Positions 44,391-51,431 of a DNA stretch of 64,000 bases are shown in pieces. This DNA is from Rhodococcus pseudokoreensis. GTDB lineage: Bacteria > Actinomycetota > Actinomycetes > Mycobacteriales > Mycobacteriaceae. Location: NCBI RefSeq assembly GCF_017068395.1, contig NZ_CP070619.1, positions 8,618,001-8,682,000 of the forward strand, in the 5' to 3' direction. The notes beneath the pieces are model-generated. The model saw only the letters and a list, made by a program, of their open reading frames with translations, was not told the origin of the DNA and did not search any database. Position 1 is the stretch's first letter; each line of letters starts with the position of its first letter. The position numbers and the translations under genes are program-made.

Positions 44391-44914
44391 GCCTCCGCCG
44401 CCTGCCGGATCGCCGCGAGGATGTTCGGGTAGGCGCCGCACCGGCAGAGGTTTCCGCTCATCCGTTCCCGGATCTCGTCGTCGGTGAGTTCGGGCGGAGC
44501 GGTCAGGTTCTCGGTGACGGCACTCGGCTGCAGGGCCAGGAACTCGTCGAACATCCCGATCGCCGAACAGATCTGACCGGGCGTGCAGTAGCCGCACTGC
44601 AGTCCGTCCTGTTCGACGAACGCCTGCTGAACGGAATGCAGCACGTCGCCGTCCGCCAGTCCGTGCGCGGTGACGACGCGGGCACCGTCGTGGGCGACGG
44701 CGAACGTCAGGCAGGACGTGGCGCGCCTGCCGTCGAGGAGGACGGTGCACGAACCGCACTGGCCGTGGTCGCAGCCCTTCTTCGGCGCGGTCACCCCCAG
44801 GTGGTCGCGGAGTGCGTCGAGCAGGGTGGTGCGGGTGTCCACGTCGAGGGTCCGCTCCTCGCCGTCGACGGTGAGCACGATCTTCCGGTAGCGGGGGCTG
44901 TCCGCGGCATTCAT
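44387..44914 (-). CDS. Molybdenum hydroxylase, 2Fe-2S small subunit
   Basis: A 175-residue subunit with two [2Fe-2S] sites: a plant-ferredoxin type (GCDHGQCGSCTVLLDG, about 47-62, with a further Cys in ATSCLTF) and the C-terminal helical type (QCGYCTPGQ about 106-114 and CRCGAYPNI about 152-160). It is the first gene of the operon. Unlike E. coli YagT it has no twin-arginine signal, so this enzyme should be cytosolic. The operon is divergent from the glycosyltransferase operon, with 114 bases between them for both promoters. Confidence 0.92.
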   Translation of the reverse strand: MNAADSPRYRKIVLTVDGEERTLDVDTRTTLLDALRDHLGVTAPKKGCDHGQCGSCTVLLDGRRATSCLTFAVAHDGARVVTAHGLADGDVLHSVQQAFVEQDGLQCGYCTPGQICSAIGMFDEFLALQPSAVTENLTAPPELTDDEIRERMSGNLCRCGAYPNILAAIRQAAEA

Positions 44915-45028
44915 GGCGGGAGGTTACCCGCGGCGACCGCTCCCGAATCGGCGTCCGCGGTGGTTCCGCCGACGACGGACTGGGTACTTGCTGAACCCGG
45001 AAACAGTGGATGATCGGGAAGGGACGTC

Positions 45029-45694
45029 ATGCGCGTCGAACACATCACGGTAGTCGTGCCCGCCCACGACGAGGAGGCGCTGCTGCCGCGCTGCCTCGAC
45101 GGGGTGCGGACCGCCGCGCAGGCTGTGCCGGTGCCGGTCACGATCGTCGCGGTGCTCGACGGGTGCACCGACGGCAGCGAGGCCGTCGCCCGCGCGGCGG
45201 ACGTCGACGTCGTCGTGCTGGGTGCACGGAACGTCGGCGCCGCCCGGCGTGCGGGTTTCGACTCGGTCGCCCCGCGCCCGCACGAGTGGTTCGCCACGAC
45301 GGACGCGGATTCGCTCGTCCCCGCGCACTGGCTGTCGTCCCACCTGCAGCACGCCAGTCGCGGCGCGCAGTTGGTGGCGGGCACGGTGACGGTCACCGAC
45401 TGGTCGGGGTGGCCCGACCACGTCCGGTCGCGGTACGGCAGCGCATACCGCTCCGGCGCCGCCCACGGGCACGTGCACGGCGCGTCCCTCGGATTCTCCG
45501 CGGATCTGTATCGGGCGGTGGGCGGGTTCGCCGCCCTGCCCGCGCACGAGGACGCGGACCTCGTGCAGCGGATGGTCGACCACGGAGCGCACGTGGTGTG
45601 GAGCATCGACGCGCCGGTGGAGACGTCGGCGCGGTCCGACGCCCGCGCGCCGCAGGGCTTCGCCACCTACCTGGAGGGACTGCAGGACCGATGA
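45029..45694 (+). CDS. Family 2 glycosyltransferase
   Basis: A 221-residue GT-A enzyme. It begins ITVVVPAHDEEALLPRCLDG, has VLDGCTDGS, the metal-binding D-x-D in TTDADS (about 90-95), and HGASLGFSADLYRAVGGF followed by HEDADLVQRM near the acceptor site. No membrane segment is seen, so it is a soluble or peripheral enzyme. It opens an operon with the acyl-CoA-dehydrogenase-like, PIG-L and methyltransferase genes; its stop overlaps the next ATG (ATGA, 45691-45694). The sugar donor is unknown. Confidence 0.88.
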   Translation: MRVEHITVVVPAHDEEALLPRCLDGVRTAAQAVPVPVTIVAVLDGCTDGSEAVARAADVDVVVLGARNVGAARRAGFDSVAPRPHEWFATTDADSLVPAHWLSSHLQHASRGAQLVAGTVTVTDWSGWPDHVRSRYGSAYRSGAAHGHVHGASLGFSADLYRAVGGFAALPAHEDADLVQRMVDHGAHVVWSIDAPVETSARSDARAPQGFATYLEGLQDR

Positions 45695-46656
45695 GCACCG
45701 ACGTCAGCCACGACAGCAGCCCCACCCACGCCGCCGTGCGGGCGATCATCCGCTCGGGCGACGCGGAACTGCCGCTGCCCGGCGGCGGGTCCACCGCGGC
45801 CCGGTGGGCGCAACTCACGGAATGGTGCCGCCGCGACCTCTCGGTCGGCCGGCTGCTCGAGGCACACGCCGACGCGGACGCGATCCTCGCCGAGATCGAC
45901 GGCACCCGCGCAGGCCGGGACGAGTGGTGGGGAGTCTGGGCCAGCGAGCCACCGCACCCGATCCTGGACGCTGCCCACGACGCGAGTGGATGGCGTCTTC
46001 GGGGAACGAAGGCGTGGTGCTCCGGGGCGTCGATGTGCACGCACGCCCTGGTCACGGCGCGCGTCGACGGGCAACCCCGGCTGTTTGCCGTCGATCTGCG
46101 GGAACCCGGGGTCACGCCGGGACGCGGGGGCTGGCGCAACCCGGGGATGGCGGCGACCGACACCGAGGCGGTGACGTTCGACGGCGTTCCCGCGCGAGTT
46201 GTCGGCGCCGCGGACCGGTACCTCGACCGAGCGGGGTTCTGGCACGGCGGCATCGGGGTGGCGGCGTGCTGGTTCGGCGGCGCGCTCGCCGCCGCGGAAC
46301 CGCTGCGGGCACGCGCACGCGGCGGCCGGGCGGACAGTCACCAACTCGCGCACCTCGGTGCGATCGACGTCGCCGTCAGCGCGACTCGATGGGCACTCGC
46401 CTCCGCGGCCACGGAGGTGGACTCGGGTCCGCTCGATCGAAGGTCCGCCCAGGTGCGGGCGTTCCGGGTGAGGGGCCTCGTCGAGCGCACCGCGAGCGAG
46501 GTGATCGACCGCGTCGGCCGCGCACTGGGCGCCGCGCCGCTCGCGAGCGACGCGGACCACGCCCGCAACGTCGCGGACCTGCTCGTCTACATCCGGCAGT
46601 CCCACGCCGAGCGCGATCTCGCGACACTCGGCGACCTCGTCGCAGGGGAGGACTGA
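45691..46656 (+). CDS. Acyl-CoA-dehydrogenase-like flavoprotein
   Basis: A 321-residue protein, shorter than the usual 380 or so. It keeps the beta-barrel core of acyl-CoA dehydrogenases (GWRLRGTKAWCSGASMCTHA at about 104-123, then RLFAVDLREPGV and AVTFDGVPA) and a C-terminal helical part with SQV-like and YIRQSHAERDLATLG motifs. I cannot see the usual catalytic Glu, so dehydrogenase activity is not certain. ATG 45691 overlaps the glycosyltransferase stop. It may desaturate an acyl group for a lipid-linked product, or act on a sugar or amine substrate. Confidence 0.8.
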   Translation: MSTDVSHDSSPTHAAVRAIIRSGDAELPLPGGGSTAARWAQLTEWCRRDLSVGRLLEAHADADAILAEIDGTRAGRDEWWGVWASEPPHPILDAAHDASGWRLRGTKAWCSGASMCTHALVTARVDGQPRLFAVDLREPGVTPGRGGWRNPGMAATDTEAVTFDGVPARVVGAADRYLDRAGFWHGGIGVAACWFGGALAAAEPLRARARGGRADSHQLAHLGAIDVAVSATRWALASAATEVDSGPLDRRSAQVRAFRVRGLVERTASEVIDRVGRALGAAPLASDADHARNVADLLVYIRQSHAERDLATLGDLVAGED

Positions 46657-46658
46657 CC

Positions 46659-47432
46659 GTGGACACCGCCACCAGATTCCGGGAGACACCCGTGGCCGGC
46701 CGGGGCACCCCGGAGGACGTGTGGCAGCCGTGGCTGGCCTCCGTCCGGTGTCCGCCCATACCGCTCGCGGAATGCGACCACATGGTCGTCGTCGCGCCGC
46801 ACCCCGACGACGAGGTACTCGGGGTGGGCGCGCTGATGGCCACCGCAGTGACCGCCGGCGTTCCCGTCCAGGTCGTCGCGGTCACCGACGGCGCGGCGTC
46901 GCATCCGCAGTCGCCGACCCTGTCGCCCGCTACGCTGGCGGCCGCGCGGATCGCCGAATCAAAACGCGCGACAGCACTGTTGGGCGTCGGCGAGCCACTC
47001 CGACTCGGATTGCCGGACGGCGGTGTGAGCGCGCACGAACGGGAACTCACCACCCGCCTCGTCGACGTTCTCACCGCGACCTCCCGGGCCGGGGAGCCGG
47101 TGTGGGTCCTCGCCACTTGGCGGGGCGACGGTCATCCTGATCACGAAGCCACCGGAAGGGCTGCGGCGCAGGCATGTTCGATCACCGGCCACCGTCTGGT
47201 GGAGTACCCCGTCTGGATGTGGCACTGGGCCCGGCCGGCCGATGCATCGGTGCCGTGGAAGCGGATGCGTGCACTGGCACCGACGCCCGACATATTGGCG
47301 CGCAAACGCCGGGCCGTCGACGAATTCCGCACCCAGATCTGCCCACTGTCCGAGGACCCGCGGGACGCCGCGATCCTCCCGCCATGGGTGCTGGCGCGAC
47401 TGATGCGGACTACGGAACGGGTGCTGTGGTGA
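46659..47432 (+). CDS. PIG-L/LmbE family N-deacetylase
   Basis: A 257-residue zinc-dependent deacetylase with the signature HPDDE (about 49-53) and the second metal-binding motif GHPDHEA (about 154-160). The family removes N-acetyl groups from GlcNAc-type sugars or from glycoside conjugates (PIG-L, MshB, Mca). GTG 46659 is preceded by AGGGGAGG (46643-46650). The stop overlaps the next GTG (GTGA, 47429-47432). In related gene clusters elsewhere this domain is fused to the following methyltransferase, which supports a common pathway. Confidence 0.9.
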   Translation: MDTATRFRETPVAGRGTPEDVWQPWLASVRCPPIPLAECDHMVVVAPHPDDEVLGVGALMATAVTAGVPVQVVAVTDGAASHPQSPTLSPATLAAARIAESKRATALLGVGEPLRLGLPDGGVSAHERELTTRLVDVLTATSRAGEPVWVLATWRGDGHPDHEATGRAAAQACSITGHRLVEYPVWMWHWARPADASVPWKRMRALAPTPDILARKRRAVDEFRTQICPLSEDPRDAAILPPWVLARLMRTTERVLW

Positions 47433-48043
47433 GCGCGATGGATCCCGGCTACTTCGAGTCGATGTACGCGGAATCGGTGGACCCGTGGGGATTCGACGAA
47501 CGGTGGTACGAGCGCCGCAAGTACGCGCTCACGCTCGCCGCGCTGCCCCGTCCGCACTATCGGCGGGCGTTCGAACCGGGATGCTCGATCGGGGTATTGA
47601 CGGCGCAGTTGGCGCGACGGTGCGACAGGCTCGTCGCAACGGACGTGGTGCCGCGTGCCCTGGCGAGCGCACGGGACCGCATGCAGCGTGAGGGACTGGC
47701 CGACCGCGTAGACCTGGGACAGGCATCGCTACTCGCCCCGTGGCCCGCAGGCACCTTCGACCTCGTCGTGCTCAGCGAGGTGCTGTACTACCTGACGCCC
47801 GCAGACCTGGGCACCGTACTGACGCGGGCCGTCGACTCGCTGGAGGAGGGCGGCACCCTTGTGGCCGTCCACTGGCAGCATCCCGTGCCCGAATATCCGC
47901 AGACCGGCCGGGCGGTGCATGATTCGGTCGCGGCGCTCGATGGTCTCCAGCGCGTCGGGTCGTACCGCGATGCGGACTTCCATCTCGACGTCTACACCCG
48001 GGGTGCGACGCCGTCGGTCGCGGCGGCGGAAGGGCTGAGCTGA
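47429..48043 (+). CDS. NodS-like SAM-dependent methyltransferase
   Basis: A 204-residue class I methyltransferase. Motif I is FEPGCSIGVLTAQLA (about 51-65), followed by VATDVV and the DLVVLSEVLYYL segment. The N-terminal YFESMYAESVDPWGFDERWY is typical of NodS-like enzymes, which N-methylate the deacetylated sugar of Nod factors. The GTG start overlaps the PIG-L stop, so deacetylation and methylation are likely consecutive steps. It is the last gene of the operon. A 14-base palindrome (48039-48052) covers its stop codon, just before the convergent phoU. Confidence 0.87.
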   Translation: MSAMDPGYFESMYAESVDPWGFDERWYERRKYALTLAALPRPHYRRAFEPGCSIGVLTAQLARRCDRLVATDVVPRALASARDRMQREGLADRVDLGQASLLAPWPAGTFDLVVLSEVLYYLTPADLGTVLTRAVDSLEEGGTLVAVHWQHPVPEYPQTGRAVHDSVAALDGLQRVGSYRDADFHLDVYTRGATPSVAAAEGLS

Positions 48044-48056
48044 CCGGTCAGCGCTT

Positions 48057-48704
48057 TCACTGTTCGGGCAGACTGCCGGTCTCCAGGAAGATGACACGCC
48101 TGCCGATCTCCACCGTGTGGTCGCAGAACCGCTCGTAGAAGCGACCGAGCAGGGTGATGTCGACGGCCGACTGGACACCGTGCGGCCAGTCCTCCGCCTG
48201 GGTGATCGTGAACAGGCTGCGGTGCAGGTCGTCCATTGCCTCGTCCGCCGTCAGCAATCCGCGAGCGCGCTCGGGGTCGCGGTGCTGCAGCACCTGCTCG
48301 GTCTCCCTCGCCTGCGCGACGGCGACGGTGCCCATCTCGGTGAACACGTTCCGGACCTCGTCGGGGACGACGTGGTCGGGGTGCCGCCGGCGGGCGATCT
48401 TCGCGATGTGGACCGCGAGGCCGCCCATCCTGTGCAGATCCGCGGAGATGTGGAGACCGCCGACCATGAATCGGAGATCGTGGGCTACCGGCGCCTGCAG
48501 CGCCAGGAGCGCGAACGCGCGTTTCTCCCAGTGCGCCGCGGCATCGTCGAGCTCGCCGCTCACGTCGATGACGTGCTCGGCGAGCTCGAGGTCTGCCTGC
48601 AGCAGTGCGTCGCTCGCCTCCGACATCGCGGTGACGGACAGCCGGCACATCGCGGCGAGATCGCCGGACAGACTGTCGAGATTCTCCGCGAATCGAGTAC
48701 GCAT
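48057..48704 (-). CDS. phoU: Phosphate-signalling complex protein PhoU
   Basis: A 215-residue all-helical protein with the two PhoU repeats. Recognisable parts are MRTRFAENLDSLSGDLAAMC, RFMVGGLHISADLHRMGGLAVHI in the first repeat, and LGRFYERFCDHTVEIGRRVIF in the second. PhoU links the Pst phosphate transporter to the SenX3-RegX3-type two-component system and damps the phosphate-starvation response. No pst gene or sensor kinase is next to it in this window. ATG 48704. Confidence 0.94.
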   Translation of the reverse strand: MRTRFAENLDSLSGDLAAMCRLSVTAMSEASDALLQADLELAEHVIDVSGELDDAAAHWEKRAFALLALQAPVAHDLRFMVGGLHISADLHRMGGLAVHIAKIARRRHPDHVVPDEVRNVFTEMGTVAVAQARETEQVLQHRDPERARGLLTADEAMDDLHRSLFTITQAEDWPHGVQSAVDITLLGRFYERFCDHTVEIGRRVIFLETGSLPEQ

Positions 48705-48743
48705 CGGCTCAGCCTAGGGGTGTTCTGGGACAAGTGCCTCGCT

Positions 48744-49013
48744 CTACCTGGGGTCGGCGTGGGCCAGCTTCCGGTACCCCTGGGCACCCGCCCGGTCGAC
48801 CGCCGCCTTGACCAGGCCGAAGACGATGCCCTGCACGGCGGCCGCGATCAGCACCTCGCGGGTGCTGCGGGACAGATCCTTGGGGTCGGGAGCCTCGGAT
48901 TCGCCTGCGACACGCTTCCACACCTGACCGAACACGGCACTCGCCGCCAGCCCACCGGCGACACTCGCAGCAAGCGCCAACGGTTTGTACATCGCCTTCG
49001 ATGCGGCGCTCAT
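48744..49013 (-). CDS. DUF4235 family membrane protein
   Basis: An 89-residue protein starting at MSAASKAMYKPLALAASVAG. ATG 49013 follows AGGGCGGGAAC; the frame is open further upstream, but only this start has a good ribosome site. Two hydrophobic segments (about 9-28 and 52-70) flank a charged loop (KRVAGESEAPDPKDLSR). DUF4235 proteins are common small actinobacterial membrane proteins without known function. A GTGT-N16-GGGTAC promoter 50-75 bases upstream suggests control by a stress sigma factor. Confidence 0.85.
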   Translation of the reverse strand: MSAASKAMYKPLALAASVAGGLAASAVFGQVWKRVAGESEAPDPKDLSRSTREVLIAAAVQGIVFGLVKAAVDRAGAQGYRKLAHADPR

Positions 49014-49061
49014 GTTCCCGCCCTTCGCATTCGATCCCGTCGATCGTCCTCCGCTGGTCGA

Positions 49062-49087
49062 GTACCCGGATTCGCGCGTCCTCACAC
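49062..49087 (-). promoter_or_regulatory. Candidate sigma-F/sigma-B-type promoter of the DUF4235 gene
   Basis: On the minus strand GTGT (49084-49087), 16 bases, then GGGTAC (49062-49067), against the consensus GTTT-N14-17-GGGTAT/C. It lies 49 bases upstream of the ATG. Confidence 0.45.
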
Positions 49088-49147
49088 CGCCGCGGTCGTG
49101 ACCGGGGGATTGTTTCGTTCGACGCGTAGCTGGGGAAAGCGTTCCGT

Positions 49148-50470
49148 ATGACCCACGAATCAGCTGGAGAGCCGACTCGCATCGTCGTCGTGGGCAGCGG
49201 CTTCGCCGGATTCGAATGCGCCCGCGCTCTGGCGCGGCGCCTCCGGGGGACCGATGCCCGCGTCATCATGATCTCGCCCCACGACTACATGCTCTACACA
49301 CCGCTCCTGCCGGAGGTGGCGGGCGGAATCCTGGACGCCCGGTTCGTCACCGTGCCACTGTCCGACGCGCTCCCGGGCGTCGAACTGGTGACGGGCAGGG
49401 TCGACGCCGTCGACTTCGAGGCCCGCACCGTGCACGTCACCGACTGCGAGCAGGGTGTCGAGCAGGTGGCCTGGGACCGGGTGGTGCTCACCCCCGGATC
49501 GGTGACCCGGCTCTTCGACATTCCCGGACTCGCCGAGCATGCCAGGGGACTGAAGACGCCTGCCGAGGCGCTGTACTTCCGCGACCAGTTGCTTACCCAG
49601 ATCGAACTCGCCGAGCGGGACACCGACCCCCGGGTCGCCGACGCCCGCCGGACGGTCGTCGTGGTCGGTGCGTCCTACGCGGGCACGGAACTCACGGCCC
49701 AACTCCGCGCCCTGGCCGATGAAGCAGCCTCCCGCCGCAACCTCGATCCCGCGAAGATCCGGTTCCTGCTGCTCGATGCCGCCGACAAGGTGATGCCCGA
49801 GGTGGGGGAGAAACTGGGTGACAAGGTGCTCGAGGTGCTGCGCTCCCGCGGCATCGACGTGCGACTTGAGACCACCCTGACGGAACTCGGACCCGAACAC
49901 GTCACCCTCGACGACGGAACCGTGATTCCCACCCGCACGGTCGCCTGGGTGACGGGGGTGACCGCAAGCCCCCTCGTCGACACCCTCGGATTACCCACCG
50001 AGAAGGGCAGATTGACGGTGCGCCCCGACCTCTCGGTCGACGGGCATCCCGACGTGTTCGCGGGTGGCGACGCCGCGGCCGTTCCCGATCCGAAGAACAG
50101 CGGATCGATCACCCCGCCCACCGCACAGCACGCCGTCCGGCAGGGGCAGGCCCTCGCCCGCAACGTGGCGGCGAGCCTCGGCGTCGGAGACGCGAAACCG
50201 TACACCCATCGCGACATGGGTCTCGTCGTAGATCTGGGCCCGGGCTTCGCGGTTGCGAACCCCTTCGGCATCCGGCTGTCGGGGTTCCTCGCGAAGGTGG
50301 TCACCCGGGCATATCACCTCTATGCCATGCCGAACGCCGCCAATCGCTGGGCGGTCGCGCTCGCCTACCTCACCGACCTGATCTTCCCGCGCCCACTCGT
50401 GTCGATCGGGCTGGTCACCGATTCGGAATCACGATTCGAAGTTGGTGCGGAAATCGGAGCGCAGACCTGA
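49148..50470 (+). CDS. ndh: Type II NADH dehydrogenase
   Basis: A 440-residue two-dinucleotide-fold flavoprotein. The FAD motif is VVVGSGFAGFE (about 13-23), the NADH motif VVVVGASYAGTE (about 170-181), and the second FAD motif DVFAGGDAAAVPDP (about 302-315) is followed by TAQHAVRQG. The C-terminal part (LSGFLAKVVTRAYHLYAMPN, then LIFPRPLVSIGL) matches the membrane-attaching region of Ndh. It oxidises NADH and reduces quinone without pumping protons. It could instead be a close NAD(P)H:quinone oxidoreductase paralogue. It is probably followed by the small gene at 50489 on the same transcript. Confidence 0.92.
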   Translation: MTHESAGEPTRIVVVGSGFAGFECARALARRLRGTDARVIMISPHDYMLYTPLLPEVAGGILDARFVTVPLSDALPGVELVTGRVDAVDFEARTVHVTDCEQGVEQVAWDRVVLTPGSVTRLFDIPGLAEHARGLKTPAEALYFRDQLLTQIELAERDTDPRVADARRTVVVVGASYAGTELTAQLRALADEAASRRNLDPAKIRFLLLDAADKVMPEVGEKLGDKVLEVLRSRGIDVRLETTLTELGPEHVTLDDGTVIPTRTVAWVTGVTASPLVDTLGLPTEKGRLTVRPDLSVDGHPDVFAGGDAAAVPDPKNSGSITPPTAQHAVRQGQALARNVAASLGVGDAKPYTHRDMGLVVDLGPGFAVANPFGIRLSGFLAKVVTRAYHLYAMPNAANRWAVALAYLTDLIFPRPLVSIGLVTDSESRFEVGAEIGAQT

Positions 50471-50488
50471 ATTGTCGGAAAGGAACAG

Positions 50489-50710
50489 ATGATGAGTGAC
50501 ACCAAGAAGGAGTTCGTGGCCCTCCGCCTCGACGAGGTGATCCACGAATGGGAGGCAAACGCGCCGGCCGGCGGTTCGGGTTCGGAGGGGCCGCTGGTGA
50601 CAGCGCAGCGCCATCGGGCCGAGATCGACAACGCGAGCGACGACCGTGTCGACGAGATCGCCGAGGCGTATCCCGACATCGCGCAGGCGTGGTCCGCGCG
50701 CGGCGCCTAG
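50489..50710 (+). CDS. Small acidic protein of unknown function
   Basis: A 73-residue protein just after ndh with a GGAAAGGAACAG ribosome site. It is soluble and acidic (VALRLDEVIHEWEANAP, then DNASDDRVDEIAEAYPDIAQ), with no recognised domain. Its TAG overlaps the stop codon of the HAD remnant on the other strand (CTAG, 50707-50710). Confidence 0.6.
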   Translation: MMSDTKKEFVALRLDEVIHEWEANAPAGGSGSEGPLVTAQRHRAEIDNASDDRVDEIAEAYPDIAQAWSARGA

Positions 50711-50898
50711 TTCCCCACGAGCTCCGACAACGGACTGGACTCGAGGTGGTCCAGTAGATCCTGTGCGTCCTCGAACACGGCCACCGCGCCGGCTGCCGTC
50801 AATTCGGCGCGGGAGATGCCGCCACTGAGGACACCGACGAATGTGACACCGGCCCGGGACGCAGCCTCCGCGTCCCATACCGCGTCACCTACCCGGGG
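50707..50898 (-). pseudogene. C-terminal remnant of a HAD-family hydrolase
   Basis: About 63 residues read RVGDAVWDAEAASRAGVTFV then VLSGGISRAELTAAGAVAVF. This is the conserved end of phosphoglycolate-phosphatase-like HAD proteins (motif IV GDxxxD and the substrate-loop Gly-Gly). Upstream in the same frame the translation has no HAD character, and motifs I to III are absent. The gene looks truncated, its 5' part replaced by the start of the SRPBCC gene region. It is unlikely to be functional. Confidence 0.65.
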
Positions 50899-50983
50899 TC
50901 GGTGGCCACCGCGATGCGGATCGCGGTTTCGATGCGGTCGGGGAGGGTAAGCGCGGAGAGTCGTCAGGTACCGATTCGAGGGA

Positions 50984-51427
50984 GTGGTCGTCATCGAGGC
51001 ACATCGCGACACGTCGGCTTCGGCTTCGGATGTGTGGTCCGTTCTCGCCAACGGGTGGCTGTACCCGTCGTGGGTGGTCGGGGCGTCACGGATGCGTGCC
51101 GTGTCCGCCGACTGGCCGGCGGTGGGAAGCCGTCTGCACCATTCCGTCGGCGCCTGGCCCGCACTCATCGACGATTCCACCGAGGTGCTTTTCTCCGAGG
51201 AGAACCGTGAACTCCGGCTGCTGGCTCAGGTGACCCCCACCAAAGCGATTGTGCGTCTTCGGCTGGAGCCGCGTGGATCCGGTTGCCACCTCCAGATGTC
51301 GGAGGTGGCGGCCTCCGCTCCGTTGACCTGGGTTCCGCGGATGGCACAGGACCTCGCGGTGCTCCCGCGCAATCTCGAATGCCTGCGCCGGCTTTCGTTC
51401 CTCGCCGAGCGAAACACGAAACCCTGA
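50984..51427 (+). CDS. SRPBCC (START-like) protein
   Basis: A 147-residue protein with the helix-grip features of the polyketide-cyclase/SRPBCC family: VVIEAHRDTSASASDVWSVL at the N-terminus, a central set of beta strands, and a C-terminal helix (RMAQDLAVLPRNLECLRRLSFL) that covers a hydrophobic pocket. GTG 50984 follows GAGGGAG. It ends four bases before the oxidoreductase gene, so the two are probably co-transcribed; it may bind or shape a lipid-like substrate of that enzyme. Confidence 0.8.
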   Translation: MVVIEAHRDTSASASDVWSVLANGWLYPSWVVGASRMRAVSADWPAVGSRLHHSVGAWPALIDDSTEVLFSEENRELRLLAQVTPTKAIVRLRLEPRGSGCHLQMSEVAASAPLTWVPRMAQDLAVLPRNLECLRRLSFLAERNTKP

Positions 51428-51431
51428 CATC

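Noticed and set aside
48039..48052. 14-base palindrome at the methyltransferase stop as a terminator
   Set aside because: It has no loop and no U-tract and overlaps the coding end; it may be chance.
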